Positions 18,411 through 25,668 of a DNA stretch of 64,000 bases are shown here, one piece after another (the stretch's first letter is position 1; each line of letters starts with the position of its first letter). Location of the stretch: assembly GCF_003965815.1 (NCBI RefSeq), contig NZ_RXOE01000003.1, positions 310,001 to 374,000 on the forward strand. Reading direction: 5' to 3'. The position numbers and the translations under genes are program-made. The notes under the pieces are model-generated. The model ran no database searches. It was not told the origin of the DNA and worked only from the letters and a program-made list of their open reading frames with translations. This stretch comes from Variovorax gossypii. GTDB lineage: Bacteria; Pseudomonadota; Gammaproteobacteria; Burkholderiales; Burkholderiaceae_C.

Positions 18411-20204
18411 ATGAAAATTGTGGCGTTTCGAGTGACTAACTTTAGATCGATTGTTGATACGGGGCGCATTCAACTATCTGGTGACAACATTACGGCATTG
18501 GTCGGACAAAATGAATCGGGAAAGTCGGCGGTTCTAGACGCGTTGGCTCTTACTTTTACAGATTTGCATCCTTCTGTTGAGGATTTTAGGTATGGCGAAA
18601 AACCCCCAGCGGTTTTTCTTGAAACGCAGTCCTCTTCATCCGAGCTCGAAGGAATGCTTTCTGAAATTTCCAACGAGGCGCTACGGGCAAAGGTCGCGAA
18701 AAGATTAATTCCTCTGAATGGCGTGTTGCAGTGGCAATTCTTTGTTTATTCTGTTGATGAAGAGCAGCCTAGAATTACGCATGTATTTGATAATTTGCCG
18801 CTAGGTGATTTGGATGTTGAGGCGCGCGACGAGTTGGATGCTGTGGCGCTTGAAGAAGCTCGACTTGCATTGAAGGATGAAATTTCGAAATTCAGGAAAG
18901 CTATTTATAAATCTGCCCCGACGTTCGTTCCATTCGATGAGGAGTCTGGCTTATTGCCGAATCGAATCGATGTTTCGGCGAATGCCGTTCTTAAAGGCGC
19001 CGGCTCTGTTGCTGCCCTGAATTTCTTGTCTATTGCTGGGATTCAATTAAATACGCTTCTTGCTAGTGATACCAAAGGGCAAACCGCTTTGTTGAGGCGA
19101 GCAAATAAGAAGATTACAGACGATTTTCGAGCTTTCTGGAAACAGAATATTGGAGAGGTTAGCGGAATTGAATTGAGCTGTGCTGTGCATCAGTATCCGA
19201 CGGGAAGAGAAAAGCAAGGGCAGTCTTTTTTGGAGTTCTTAATTAGCGATGGAGATAATACGCTTCATCCCCGGCAAAGAAGCAAAGGGACTAGATGGTT
19301 CATCTCCTTCTTTCTTCAACTGCGCGCAGCCGCGGAGGCGGATTCAGATCACTTTTTTCTGCTCGATGAACCGGGTTCCAATCTTCATGAGCGAGCACAA
19401 ACGGATGTCATGGAGTTGGTGGAGAAAATCAGCTCCAAAGTTGGAGTCATTTACTCTACACACAGTCCCCATTTGATTCGTCATGATCGCTTGAATCGAG
19501 TTGTTGCGGTGGAACGCGATTCTGCGGAACCGGGCAATCCTACGAAGTTAATAGGCGCTCATGCACTTGGTGCGGCAAATATCGATACGCTCAGCCCAAT
19601 ATATGTTGCAATGGGCGTTTCTTTGGCGCGGCAAACTTCTATCAAGCAAAGAAATAACGTAATTCTTGAGGAATTGAGTGCTCAGTATTATTTGAGGGCA
19701 TTTTGGCTTTTGGCTAAAAGCACTCAAGAGGTGCAATTTCTTGCCGCAACTGGTGCTTCAAATATTCCCATGCTTGCAAATTTATTCTTGGGATGGGGGC
19801 TCGAATTTCTTGTTGTTGTGGATGACGAGGCAACAGGTCGAGGTGTTTTTAATCGTCTGAAGCGGGATATGTTTTTGGATGATTCGTCCTGGGCAAAAAA
19901 GAGAATGTATAAATTGGCAGGGTGTGATGGAATAGAAGATATTTTTGAGGCGGATGATTATAAAAATTATGTTGCGGCCGAAGCTGTGCTTGGCAAAGGG
20001 CAGCGAAATTCGGGGTGGGCAAAATCTCATGGGGCAGCCAAGGCAATTCATGCGTTCGAATTTCTTCGAAAAGTGGAGTCGGGGCTGATTGAGATGGAGA
20101 AACTGCAGGCGGGTACTCAAAAAAATATCGCGAAAACTGTAGAGGAAATAGCGGAGAGACTCTCGATGTTTGCAAAAGCGCCGCAGGTTGAACAGGCGTC
20201 TTAG
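18411..20204 (+). CDS. OLD-family ATPase/TOPRIM nuclease
   Basis: A 597-residue protein with an SMC-like AAA ATPase and a C-terminal TOPRIM-like nuclease region, the architecture of OLD (overcoming lysogenization defect) proteins. Walker A GQNESGKS is at residues 32-39; Walker B FFLLDEPGSNLHERAQ lies near residue 315, and the switch-like YSTHSPHLI near 345. TOPRIM candidates are the Glu pair in VILEELSAQYYLRAF (~415), LVVVDDEATG (~470) and IEDIFEADD (~508). It is visibly AT-rich against its neighbours, so it is foreign cargo. No UvrD-like helicase follows, so it resembles single-gene class 1 OLD rather than Gabija. A role in phage exclusion is inference. Confidence 0.83.
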   Translation: MKIVAFRVTNFRSIVDTGRIQLSGDNITALVGQNESGKSAVLDALALTFTDLHPSVEDFRYGEKPPAVFLETQSSSSELEGMLSEISNEALRAKVAKRLIPLNGVLQWQFFVYSVDEEQPRITHVFDNLPLGDLDVEARDELDAVALEEARLALKDEISKFRKAIYKSAPTFVPFDEESGLLPNRIDVSANAVLKGAGSVAALNFLSIAGIQLNTLLASDTKGQTALLRRANKKITDDFRAFWKQNIGEVSGIELSCAVHQYPTGREKQGQSFLEFLISDGDNTLHPRQRSKGTRWFISFFLQLRAAAEADSDHFFLLDEPGSNLHERAQTDVMELVEKISSKVGVIYSTHSPHLIRHDRLNRVVAVERDSAEPGNPTKLIGAHALGAANIDTLSPIYVAMGVSLARQTSIKQRNNVILEELSAQYYLRAFWLLAKSTQEVQFLAATGASNIPMLANLFLGWGLEFLVVVDDEATGRGVFNRLKRDMFLDDSSWAKKRMYKLAGCDGIEDIFEADDYKNYVAAEAVLGKGQRNSGWAKSHGAAKAIHAFEFLRKVESGLIEMEKLQAGTQKNIAKTVEEIAERLSMFAKAPQVEQAS

Positions 20205-20329
20205 TCTCGTTCGCGTTGAGATGCGTCCTGGATGGGGCCCACCAGGCTGGGGAATGGTGACACTCCATGCCTTGTTGATGTCGGCGTGCGTCTTCGATAG
20301 TCCGGTCAACACTGACCAAAGGCCCGACC

Positions 20330-20875
20330 GTGGCTATCGACGCTTTCAACACCGAACCTATTTCCATCATTCCCGGCGACAGCGTCAAATGGACGCGAAC
20401 GCTCGCCGACTATCCGCCCTCTGCAGGCTGGGCACTGAGCTACGAACTGCTCAACGCGCAGCACCGCTACGAAATCGCCGCAACGGCTAACGGCAACGCA
20501 CACCGCGTCGTCGTCTCTCCGCAGACTACGCAAACCTATGCGCCTGGCTCCTACGACTGGCGTGCCCGGGTCACGAATGCCGATGAGGTCTACACGGTCG
20601 CCACGGGGCGGCTGACGGTCACTCCGTCATTCGGCGCGGTGGCAGACATCCGCTCGCACGCGCGGCGCACGCTGGAGGCCATCGAGGCGGTTCTCGAAGG
20701 CCGGGCCACCAGCGCGACCGCCGAATACGAAATCAACGGCCGGCGCCTGAAGTACATCCCGCTCACCGAGTTGCACGCACTGCGCACGAAGTACCAGCGC
20801 GAGGTCGCGGCAGAGGAGGGCAAGAGCGGACCGCGAGGCGTATCGGGTCGCATCATGGTGAGGTTCGGCCAATGA
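20330..20875 (+). CDS. Phage gpW-like head-tail connector protein
   Basis: A 181-residue protein from a GTG start. The last ~75 residues (RTLEAIEAVLEGRATSATAE, then YEINGRRLKYIPLTELHALR) follow the pattern of lambda gpW, a small head-completion protein, and the gene sits directly before the portal gene as gpW does. The first ~105 residues form a separate beta-rich domain (SIIPGDSVKWTRTLADYPPS, GSYDWRARVTNADEVYTV). The stop overlaps the portal ATG by four bases. It seems intact, but its partners are missing. Confidence 0.65.
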   Translation: MAIDAFNTEPISIIPGDSVKWTRTLADYPPSAGWALSYELLNAQHRYEIAATANGNAHRVVVSPQTTQTYAPGSYDWRARVTNADEVYTVATGRLTVTPSFGAVADIRSHARRTLEAIEAVLEGRATSATAEYEINGRRLKYIPLTELHALRTKYQREVAAEEGKSGPRGVSGRIMVRFGQ

Positions 20876-22371
20876 AGACGCCCGCCTTCCTGCACCGCGT
20901 CTTCGGCGGCAAGTTCGCGGCCAAGAAGACACAGGTCCGCCGCTTCCAGGCGGCCCGCATTGATCGGCTCTCGGCCGACTGGATCGCGACCTATTCCAGC
21001 ATCAACGAAGAGCTGCGCGGCGACCTCGACCGGCTGCGCGCGCGTGGCCGCGAGCTGCGCAACAACAACGACTACGCGCGCAAGTTCTGCGGCATGGTCG
21101 AAACCAACATGGTCGGGCCGGCTGGCTTCGTCATGCAGGCACGCAGCGAGAACGCACCAGGCAAGGCCGACAAGCTCGCCAACGACGCCATAGAGGCCGC
21201 TTTCGTGCGCTGGCAGGCGGTGTGCGACGTGACCGGACGGCAGTCGCTGCGCGACATGTGCGAGACCCTTGTCGGTGGCTTGCCGAGCGATGGCGAGTTT
21301 CTGGTGCGGCTCGTGCGCGGGCCCGACGCTGGCAACGAGTTCAACTTCGCGCTGCAGCTCATCGACGTGGATCGCATCGATACCACGTTCAACGGAATCG
21401 AGCCATCGACGGGCAACACCGTCATCATGGGCGTGGAGGTCAACGCCTGGCGGCGAACCGTCGCGATCCACATCTTCGAGGCGCATCCGAACGATGGCCC
21501 GCGCACATCGCGCCGGCGCGTGCGCCTGCCGGCCGAGGACGTGATTCACGGCTTCAAGGTCGAGCGCGCCGAGCAGGTGCGCGGCATTCCGTGGATGGCG
21601 CCGGGCATGCTCAGCCTGCACCACCTGGGCGGCTTCATGCTGGCCGCGGTGCTGGCGGCCGAGCACGGCGCGAATCACTTCGGCTTCTTCACGCAGAACA
21701 ACGATGCGACCCCGGGCGTGTTGCCAGTGGGCCAGCACGAAGAGGGCGAAGGCGGTGAGGCCATCACCACGAGTCAGCCCGGCGTCTACGACACGTTGCC
21801 GCCTGGCTATGACTTCAAGCCGCACGAGAGCAAGTACCCGAACGAGGTCTTCGGTCCGTTCGTGAAGACGGCCCTGCAGCGTGTCGCGAGCGGCTGGCGG
21901 GTTTCGTATCACGCGCTCGCGAACGACCTCGAAGGCGTCAACTTCTTCAGCATCCGCAGCGGCACGCTCGATGAGCGCGACCGGTGGTCCTCGGATCAGC
22001 AGTGGTTCATCGACATCCTGCTCAAGCGCGTGCGCTCCGAATGGCTCGTGATGTCTCTGCTGTCTAACGCGATCACCATGCCCACCGGTAGCCCGCTGCC
22101 GGCGGCGAAAGTCGCGAAGTTCGCGCCGCACGATTGGCTCGGCCGTCGCTGGGAGTGGGTGGACCCGCTCAAGGACATGAACGCGCGCATTGCCGGCGTG
22201 GGTGCGGGGCTGGTGGCGCCGCAAGACCTGAGCGCGCAGATGGGCCGCGACTTCTACGACACCATGCTGAAGATCAAAGAGGCGCAAGACCTCGCGCAGC
22301 AGCTCGGCATCGTGCTGCCTGCGTACGCGGCGAGCTGGCCGGCGAGGCAGTGTGTTTGGCGTTCAAGGTGA
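20872..22371 (+). CDS. Lambda-family phage portal protein, altered C-terminus
   Basis: The portal ring is the DNA gate of the phage head. The 499-residue product matches the lambda gpB family: RELRNNNDYARKFCGMVETN, LVGGLPSDGEFLVRLVRG, IDVDRIDTTFNG, VIHGFKVERAEQVRGIPWMA, and YHALANDLEGVNFFSIRSG. It is full length to about residue 485 (QDLAQQLGIVLPAYA). The last ~12 residues (SWPARQCVWRSR) come from a deletion junction with an unrelated gene read out of frame. The scaffold/protease and capsid genes that should follow are gone. Confidence 0.88.
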   Translation: MKTPAFLHRVFGGKFAAKKTQVRRFQAARIDRLSADWIATYSSINEELRGDLDRLRARGRELRNNNDYARKFCGMVETNMVGPAGFVMQARSENAPGKADKLANDAIEAAFVRWQAVCDVTGRQSLRDMCETLVGGLPSDGEFLVRLVRGPDAGNEFNFALQLIDVDRIDTTFNGIEPSTGNTVIMGVEVNAWRRTVAIHIFEAHPNDGPRTSRRRVRLPAEDVIHGFKVERAEQVRGIPWMAPGMLSLHHLGGFMLAAVLAAEHGANHFGFFTQNNDATPGVLPVGQHEEGEGGEAITTSQPGVYDTLPPGYDFKPHESKYPNEVFGPFVKTALQRVASGWRVSYHALANDLEGVNFFSIRSGTLDERDRWSSDQQWFIDILLKRVRSEWLVMSLLSNAITMPTGSPLPAAKVAKFAPHDWLGRRWEWVDPLKDMNARIAGVGAGLVAPQDLSAQMGRDFYDTMLKIKEAQDLAQQLGIVLPAYAASWPARQCVWRSR

Positions 22372-22466
22372 GAAACACGCACGTCATCTTCAACAACTGC
22401 CACGAGGACAAGGGGCAGCGCAACGCGCGAACCTTCACGGGCAAGCTGACGAAGGCCCGGCAATGA
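22341..22466 (+). pseudogene. DUF72-like C-terminal fragment
   Basis: In the frame that differs from the portal, the sequence reads GEAVCLAFKVRNTHVIFNNC followed by HEDKGQRNARTF and ends TKARQ. The VxxxFNNxxxxxxxRNA pattern is that of the C-terminal end of DUF72 proteins. Only ~40 residues remain, fused to the portal end at ~22330-22345, so it is a scar of another deletion. Confidence 0.45.
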
Positions 22467-22763
22467 AGGTCGCATTGTTGAGCGGCGCGGCGCTCGATGA
22501 ATGGGGGGCGCGAGCGCTGGGGCGAGCCGCCCGGCGTCGCCTACTCTGAAGCATGGCCGGGCTTCGACCGGGTGCTAGATCGCGATGCAATCCAAGTCGC
22601 CCCGCTGCCCGGTAAGCGGTATCTGTGGTGTGCCATCGTGGTAGGTCGCCCTGGCGGACGGTTGCCTGAAGGGCGCGGCCCGTGGCTGGAGGGCGAGTCG
22701 CCGCCGGTGGCGGTTGCTCGCGCAACCGTAGCCGCTCGATATGGTTCGACGGTGGAGGCGTAA
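22463..22763 (+). pseudogene. DUF2591-like phage protein, frameshifted
   Basis: The ATG at 22463 starts MKVALLSGAALDEWGARALG; the next frame continues EPPGVAYSEAWPGFDR and ends AVARATVAARYGSTVEA. Joined, they follow the layout of DUF2591 phage proteins (opening SGxxLDxWxARAxG, closing AxxRxxVAxxYG). One extra G in the CTGGGGCG run at 22519-22522 breaks the frame. The function of the family is unknown. Confidence 0.5.
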
Positions 22764-22907
22764 AACCTTTTCGTGTGTCGCTGTGCAGCGGTGATGCACT
22801 GTCTAGTTTTACAGGGAACGCCTCGGTTTCGTATGTCTGACAACGGATAGATTTGGTTTACTCGGTGGCCAAGTTCGGCTCGCTTTGTCCCGGTCTTGTC
22901 CTGGTCG

Positions 22908-22934
22908 AAAAAAAGCCGTTGAATATCAACGGCT
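22908..22934 (-). terminator. Terminator after the tRNA-end fragment
   Basis: On the minus strand the stem AGCCGTTGATATTCAACGGCT is followed by seven T. It directly follows the tRNA-like 3' end, as in a normal tRNA gene. Confidence 0.8.
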
Positions 22935-22937
22935 TGT

Positions 22938-22965
22938 TGGTGCCTTCAACAGGAATCGAGCCTGT
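22938..22965 (-). repeat. Truncated tRNA 3' end, possible old attachment site
   Basis: Read leftward, ACAGGCTCGATTCCTGT forms a perfect T-arm (ACAGG/CCTGT, 7-base loop) and is followed by TGAAGGC, discriminator A and CCA. No anticodon arm or D-arm lies on the 5' side. The acceptor strand is not that of tRNA-Ser, so it marks recombination involving a different tRNA gene, perhaps tRNA-Leu (uncertain). Confidence 0.6.
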
Positions 22966-23032
22966 AAGATGAAGTAATTGATCCACGACAAAGGTTGATG
23001 CAATCTTAGCCCGATTCAGCAACCGAGCAATC

Positions 23033-24091
23033 ATGGAAAGTACAAAAACTCCTTCAACAGATGAACTGGCTGCCTGGTATCGAGCCGCTGAGCCACGCTT
23101 TAGAGCGTTGGCAGATAACGTCGCAGCCACTATTAATAGTTTGCTGAAAGAGCAAGGAGTTGCATATTTAACGGTATCGGCTCGGGTGAAGACTCTGGAA
23201 AGTCTTTTGGAGAAATTTTCACGAAAGCGTTACGATTCATTTGAAGATTTAACAGATTTTCTAGGCGTTAGGGTAATTGTTTACTTAGATTCTGAAATCC
23301 CGGTGGTTTGTCGACTTTTGGAGAAAGCATTCCATGCTCATCCCGAGCTGGGCGTCGACAAATCTGAGGAGCTTGCTGTTGATCAAATTGGTTACAGGTC
23401 GGTGCACTATATCTGTGACCTGGGGTTGAAGCGTCTCGAATTGCCAGAGCTGGCGCAGTACAAAGGGCTAAAGTTTGAAATTCAGATTAGAACGGTTCTT
23501 CAACATGCATGGGCGGAGATTGAACACGATAGAAGTTACAAGTTTTCTGGTGATTTGCCTCAAGCAATTCGGCGGCGATTGAATTTGCTCGCTGGGACAT
23601 TGGAGTTGGTTGATAGGGAGTTTTCTACGCTGGCTAAAGATCTAGATGAGCATGCGAAACAAAAAACCACAGAAGAACCGCTTGCGATAAATGATGCGGA
23701 GGAACTGAATCCGGAGATAGTCGGTCGATTTCTTGAGTCGATGCCGTTTGGTAAAAGCATTGATCCCGATAAAAGAGGATCGTCGCTTGTTTCGGCATTC
23801 GACGAGTTGGTAAACTTTGGGGTATCGAGCGTTGGGGATTTGCGAAAACTTCTCTCGCCCGAATTCTTGCTGAATATCAACCAAACGGCTCCAGGAACAA
23901 AGGTTGGAATTGTGAGGCGGGCAATGATGTTCAATGATATCGACAAATATCTTGCTATGTCTTACAAACGAAGTTTCGGTGGCCTAAGCAAAGCGACGCA
24001 GGAAATACTGCGCAAAAAGTACGGAGACGAGAAAATCAACGATGTGCTGAAAGTGATTCGGGAGTCGAGAAAAATTAATAGTGAGCCATGA
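23033..24091 (+). CDS. RelA/SpoT-domain nucleotide synthetase, island cargo
   Basis: A 352-residue protein with a stand-alone RelA/SpoT synthetase domain (~residues 20-210) and no HD hydrolase, TGS or ACT domain. Synthetase motifs look intact: RVKTLESLLEKFSRKR, DFLGVRVIVYL, GYRSVHYICDLG and EIQIRTVLQHAWAEIEHD followed by YK. The ~140-residue C-terminal part is helical and unrecognised. The gene is AT-rich like the OLD gene and lies next to the right repeat. Small synthetases on mobile elements can act in phage defence or as toxins (CapRel, FaRel). No antitoxin-sized neighbour is visible, so a fused self-inhibitory C-terminus is one possibility. The product could also modify tRNA rather than make (p)ppGpp. 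Confidence 0.82.
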   Translation: MESTKTPSTDELAAWYRAAEPRFRALADNVAATINSLLKEQGVAYLTVSARVKTLESLLEKFSRKRYDSFEDLTDFLGVRVIVYLDSEIPVVCRLLEKAFHAHPELGVDKSEELAVDQIGYRSVHYICDLGLKRLELPELAQYKGLKFEIQIRTVLQHAWAEIEHDRSYKFSGDLPQAIRRRLNLLAGTLELVDREFSTLAKDLDEHAKQKTTEEPLAINDAEELNPEIVGRFLESMPFGKSIDPDKRGSSLVSAFDELVNFGVSSVGDLRKLLSPEFLLNINQTAPGTKVGIVRRAMMFNDIDKYLAMSYKRSFGGLSKATQEILRKKYGDEKINDVLKVIRESRKINSEP

Positions 24092-24304
24092 TCTGAATCA
24101 TCCGATGCGACCGTGGACGATTGCGCGTTACAACTTGGTGTGCGAACTTTTTGCGTCGTTCGCAAATCTTCGGCTCAGGTGCGCGTTCCGAGCGCGGCCG
24201 ACTTATGACGGCTGCCGACGGGTCGTCCGCAAGCCTCGGTGGAATGAGGTATTCGCTGTGGTACTCTGAAGTTAAGTTATTGACATATATAGCTATTTGA
24301 GTTC
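24092..24304. other. Gene-free right end of the island
   Basis: Contains no credible gene. A TTGACA at 24280-24285 has no good -10 partner. TGAGTTC at 24298-24304 directly before the repeat equals the T-arm start of tRNA-Ser, with the next six bases (GAATCT) missing, so the displaced tRNA end is longer than the exact repeat. Confidence 0.4.
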
Positions 24305-24327
24305 CACACTCTCCGCCAGAATCAATC
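24305..24327 (+). repeat. Right attachment-site repeat
   Basis: An exact 23-base copy of the tRNA-Ser 3' end and adjoining bases at 16844-16866. It marks the displaced chromosomal junction of the element. Beyond it lies the second tRNA-Ser-type terminator and then native high-GC sequence. Confidence 0.88.
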
Positions 24328-24341
24328 TCTGGCAGTTTTTG

Positions 24342-24376
24342 AAAGTCCCGCGCAGCCTCTGCGACGGGACTTTTTT
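24342..24376 (+). terminator. Terminator, right copy
   Basis: AAAGTCCCG / CGGGACTTT stem with inner CGCA/TGCG pairing and a six-T run. It is diverged from the copy at 16881. It is probably the terminator that originally served tRNA-Ser and now also faces the convergent gene at 24398. Confidence 0.75.
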
Positions 24377-24397
24377 CATATTGCTGCGGCTACCCCA

Positions 24398-25516
24398 TCA
24401 CCAAGGCCGAGGCGGCACCGGCGGCGGAACCCTCGGCAACTGTCCCCCAACAGCCGCCACCGCATTGCTGCGCCCCCGCCCGATCTGCACCGCCGGGTTG
24501 GAAGAAGACACCAGCGTCGGCTGCGTAATCTCCAGCGCGTCGTAGTTACCCAGCGCCAGCGCGTAGGCGACCAGATTGGCCAGCTGCGTGGCGCCGCCCT
24601 CGCCAGGCAGCAGCGGCTTGAGCACCGGCCGGCTGGCTGCCTGGTAAGGCTTGCCCTTGGGACCCATCCCCGTCAATGCCTGCCGCGCATCCGCACGGGC
24701 CGTGTGATACGCGTTGAACACCACGTCCTTGGCGATGTCGACCATGCGCTCGGAGATCTGGTCGGTGTCCGAGTGCATCAGCTCCGCGATGCGCTCAGAT
24801 CGCTTCTGCATGTCTTCCACGAAGGCGTTGATCCTGATGAGCTGCTGGCGCAGGTCGGACGCGGCCATGCGCACCTTGGCCGCCACGCCCGGATAGAGCA
24901 CTGCGTCGTTCAGGCCGGTGATCTGGTCCGGCATCGAATTGATCAGGTTGGCGATGTGCTTGTACTGGGCCATGGCCGCCTCCGCCGCTGCCATTGCATC
25001 GCGGTCGTCGCGAAAGAGCGGCGCGGTGTCCTTGTTGCCGCGCGCGGAAATCACGGCGTCGGCCTCGCGGATGCTCTTGCCGTGCAGGTAGGTGTCGATG
25101 CCGCCTTCGGCCTGGCCCACGAGCAGCGTTCCTATCTTGACGCCGCCGGTCACCACCTGCTTGAGGTATTTGGCACCGGGCACCGGGATGGCGCCCAGTC
25201 CCGCCTTGGCCACCGCGGCAACGCCCTTGAGCACCAGCTTCTGCATGTCGGCGGTGTTGCCGCAGTACTCGCCCAGCAGCATGGTCAGCTTCTTCTTGAA
25301 CGGAACGCTGAAGCTGTCGTTGGACTTTGCGCGAAAGGCGTCCCAGCTCCGCTCGACGAAGTCGGTCTTCTGCACGACGGCCGCGCTCACCACGCCCCAG
25401 TCCTTGGTGCGCATGCGGTCCAGGAGCATGCGCACGCCCGCTGTCATTTCCTTCTCGTAGTACTGGGCGAGGCTCTTGCCCAGCGCATCGAATGCTGTTT
25501 GCGGAATGTCGAGCAT
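24398..25516 (-). CDS. Conserved-looking protein of unknown function
   Basis: I do not recognise this 372-residue protein. It starts MLDIPQTAFDALGKSLAQYY and is rich in Ala and charged residues, with mostly helical character. A hydrophobic, Gly-rich stretch (KGVAAVAKAGLGAIPVPGAK, then VTGGVKIGTLLVGQ) at ~residues 95-135 could be an amphipathic or membrane-inserting segment. The C-terminus is Pro-rich (RVPPPVPPRPW). There is no signal peptide. It lies just outside the tRNA-Ser island and has normal high-GC codon use. A toxin or pore-like role is possible but unsupported. Confidence 0.7.
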   Translation of the reverse strand: MLDIPQTAFDALGKSLAQYYEKEMTAGVRMLLDRMRTKDWGVVSAAVVQKTDFVERSWDAFRAKSNDSFSVPFKKKLTMLLGEYCGNTADMQKLVLKGVAAVAKAGLGAIPVPGAKYLKQVVTGGVKIGTLLVGQAEGGIDTYLHGKSIREADAVISARGNKDTAPLFRDDRDAMAAAEAAMAQYKHIANLINSMPDQITGLNDAVLYPGVAAKVRMAASDLRQQLIRINAFVEDMQKRSERIAELMHSDTDQISERMVDIAKDVVFNAYHTARADARQALTGMGPKGKPYQAASRPVLKPLLPGEGGATQLANLVAYALALGNYDALEITQPTLVSSSNPAVQIGRGRSNAVAAVGGQLPRVPPPVPPRPW

Positions 25517-25668
25517 GAAGAGAAGACCCTCTGGTGCGGTGGTGGAGGAACGATCGGTCTTCCATGCTATGCAGGGCCGGCGTGCGGCGCATTGGACTTT
25601 GGTCCAATGCGCACCCGAAGCCGCTCTCCTAGGATCACCGTTCGTTCAGGTATTCCGGTCCAAGGTTC

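Larger units (their letters stand above)
22764..23032. other. Gene-free spacer with a tRNA-end scar
   Basis: No credible ORF. The sequence becomes AT-rich from ~22,900. On the minus strand it holds a truncated tRNA 3' end followed by a terminator (listed separately). The rest is presumably the promoter region of the RelA/SpoT-type gene; I see no convincing -35/-10 pair. Confidence 0.5.
16858..24327. mobile_element. Decayed prophage-derived island in tRNA-Ser
   Basis: About 7.46 kb between 23-bp direct repeats, the left one reconstituting the tRNA-Ser 3' end. It contains an integrase N-terminal fragment next to the tRNA, pieces of a lambda-like packaging/head module (terminase C-terminus, gpW-like connector, portal), frameshifted accessory phage genes, and two intact AT-rich cargo genes (OLD nuclease, RelA/SpoT-type synthetase). 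No complete integrase, excisionase, replication or lysis gene is present, so the element cannot be autonomous. Confidence 0.85.

Noticed and set aside
18411-20330. Gabija-type (GajA/GajB) system
   Set aside because: The OLD-like gene would fit GajA, but no UvrD/Rep-like helicase follows; the next gene is a phage connector.
24081-24269. Small ORF after the RelA/SpoT-type gene as an antitoxin or excisionase
   Set aside because: It overlaps the end of the synthetase gene, has no ribosome site, and its product is Arg/Cys-rich with no helix-turn-helix.
22764-24300. ToxSAS toxin-antitoxin pair
   Set aside because: Only the synthetase gene is present. No small ORF with a ribosome site lies on either side that could serve as antitoxin.
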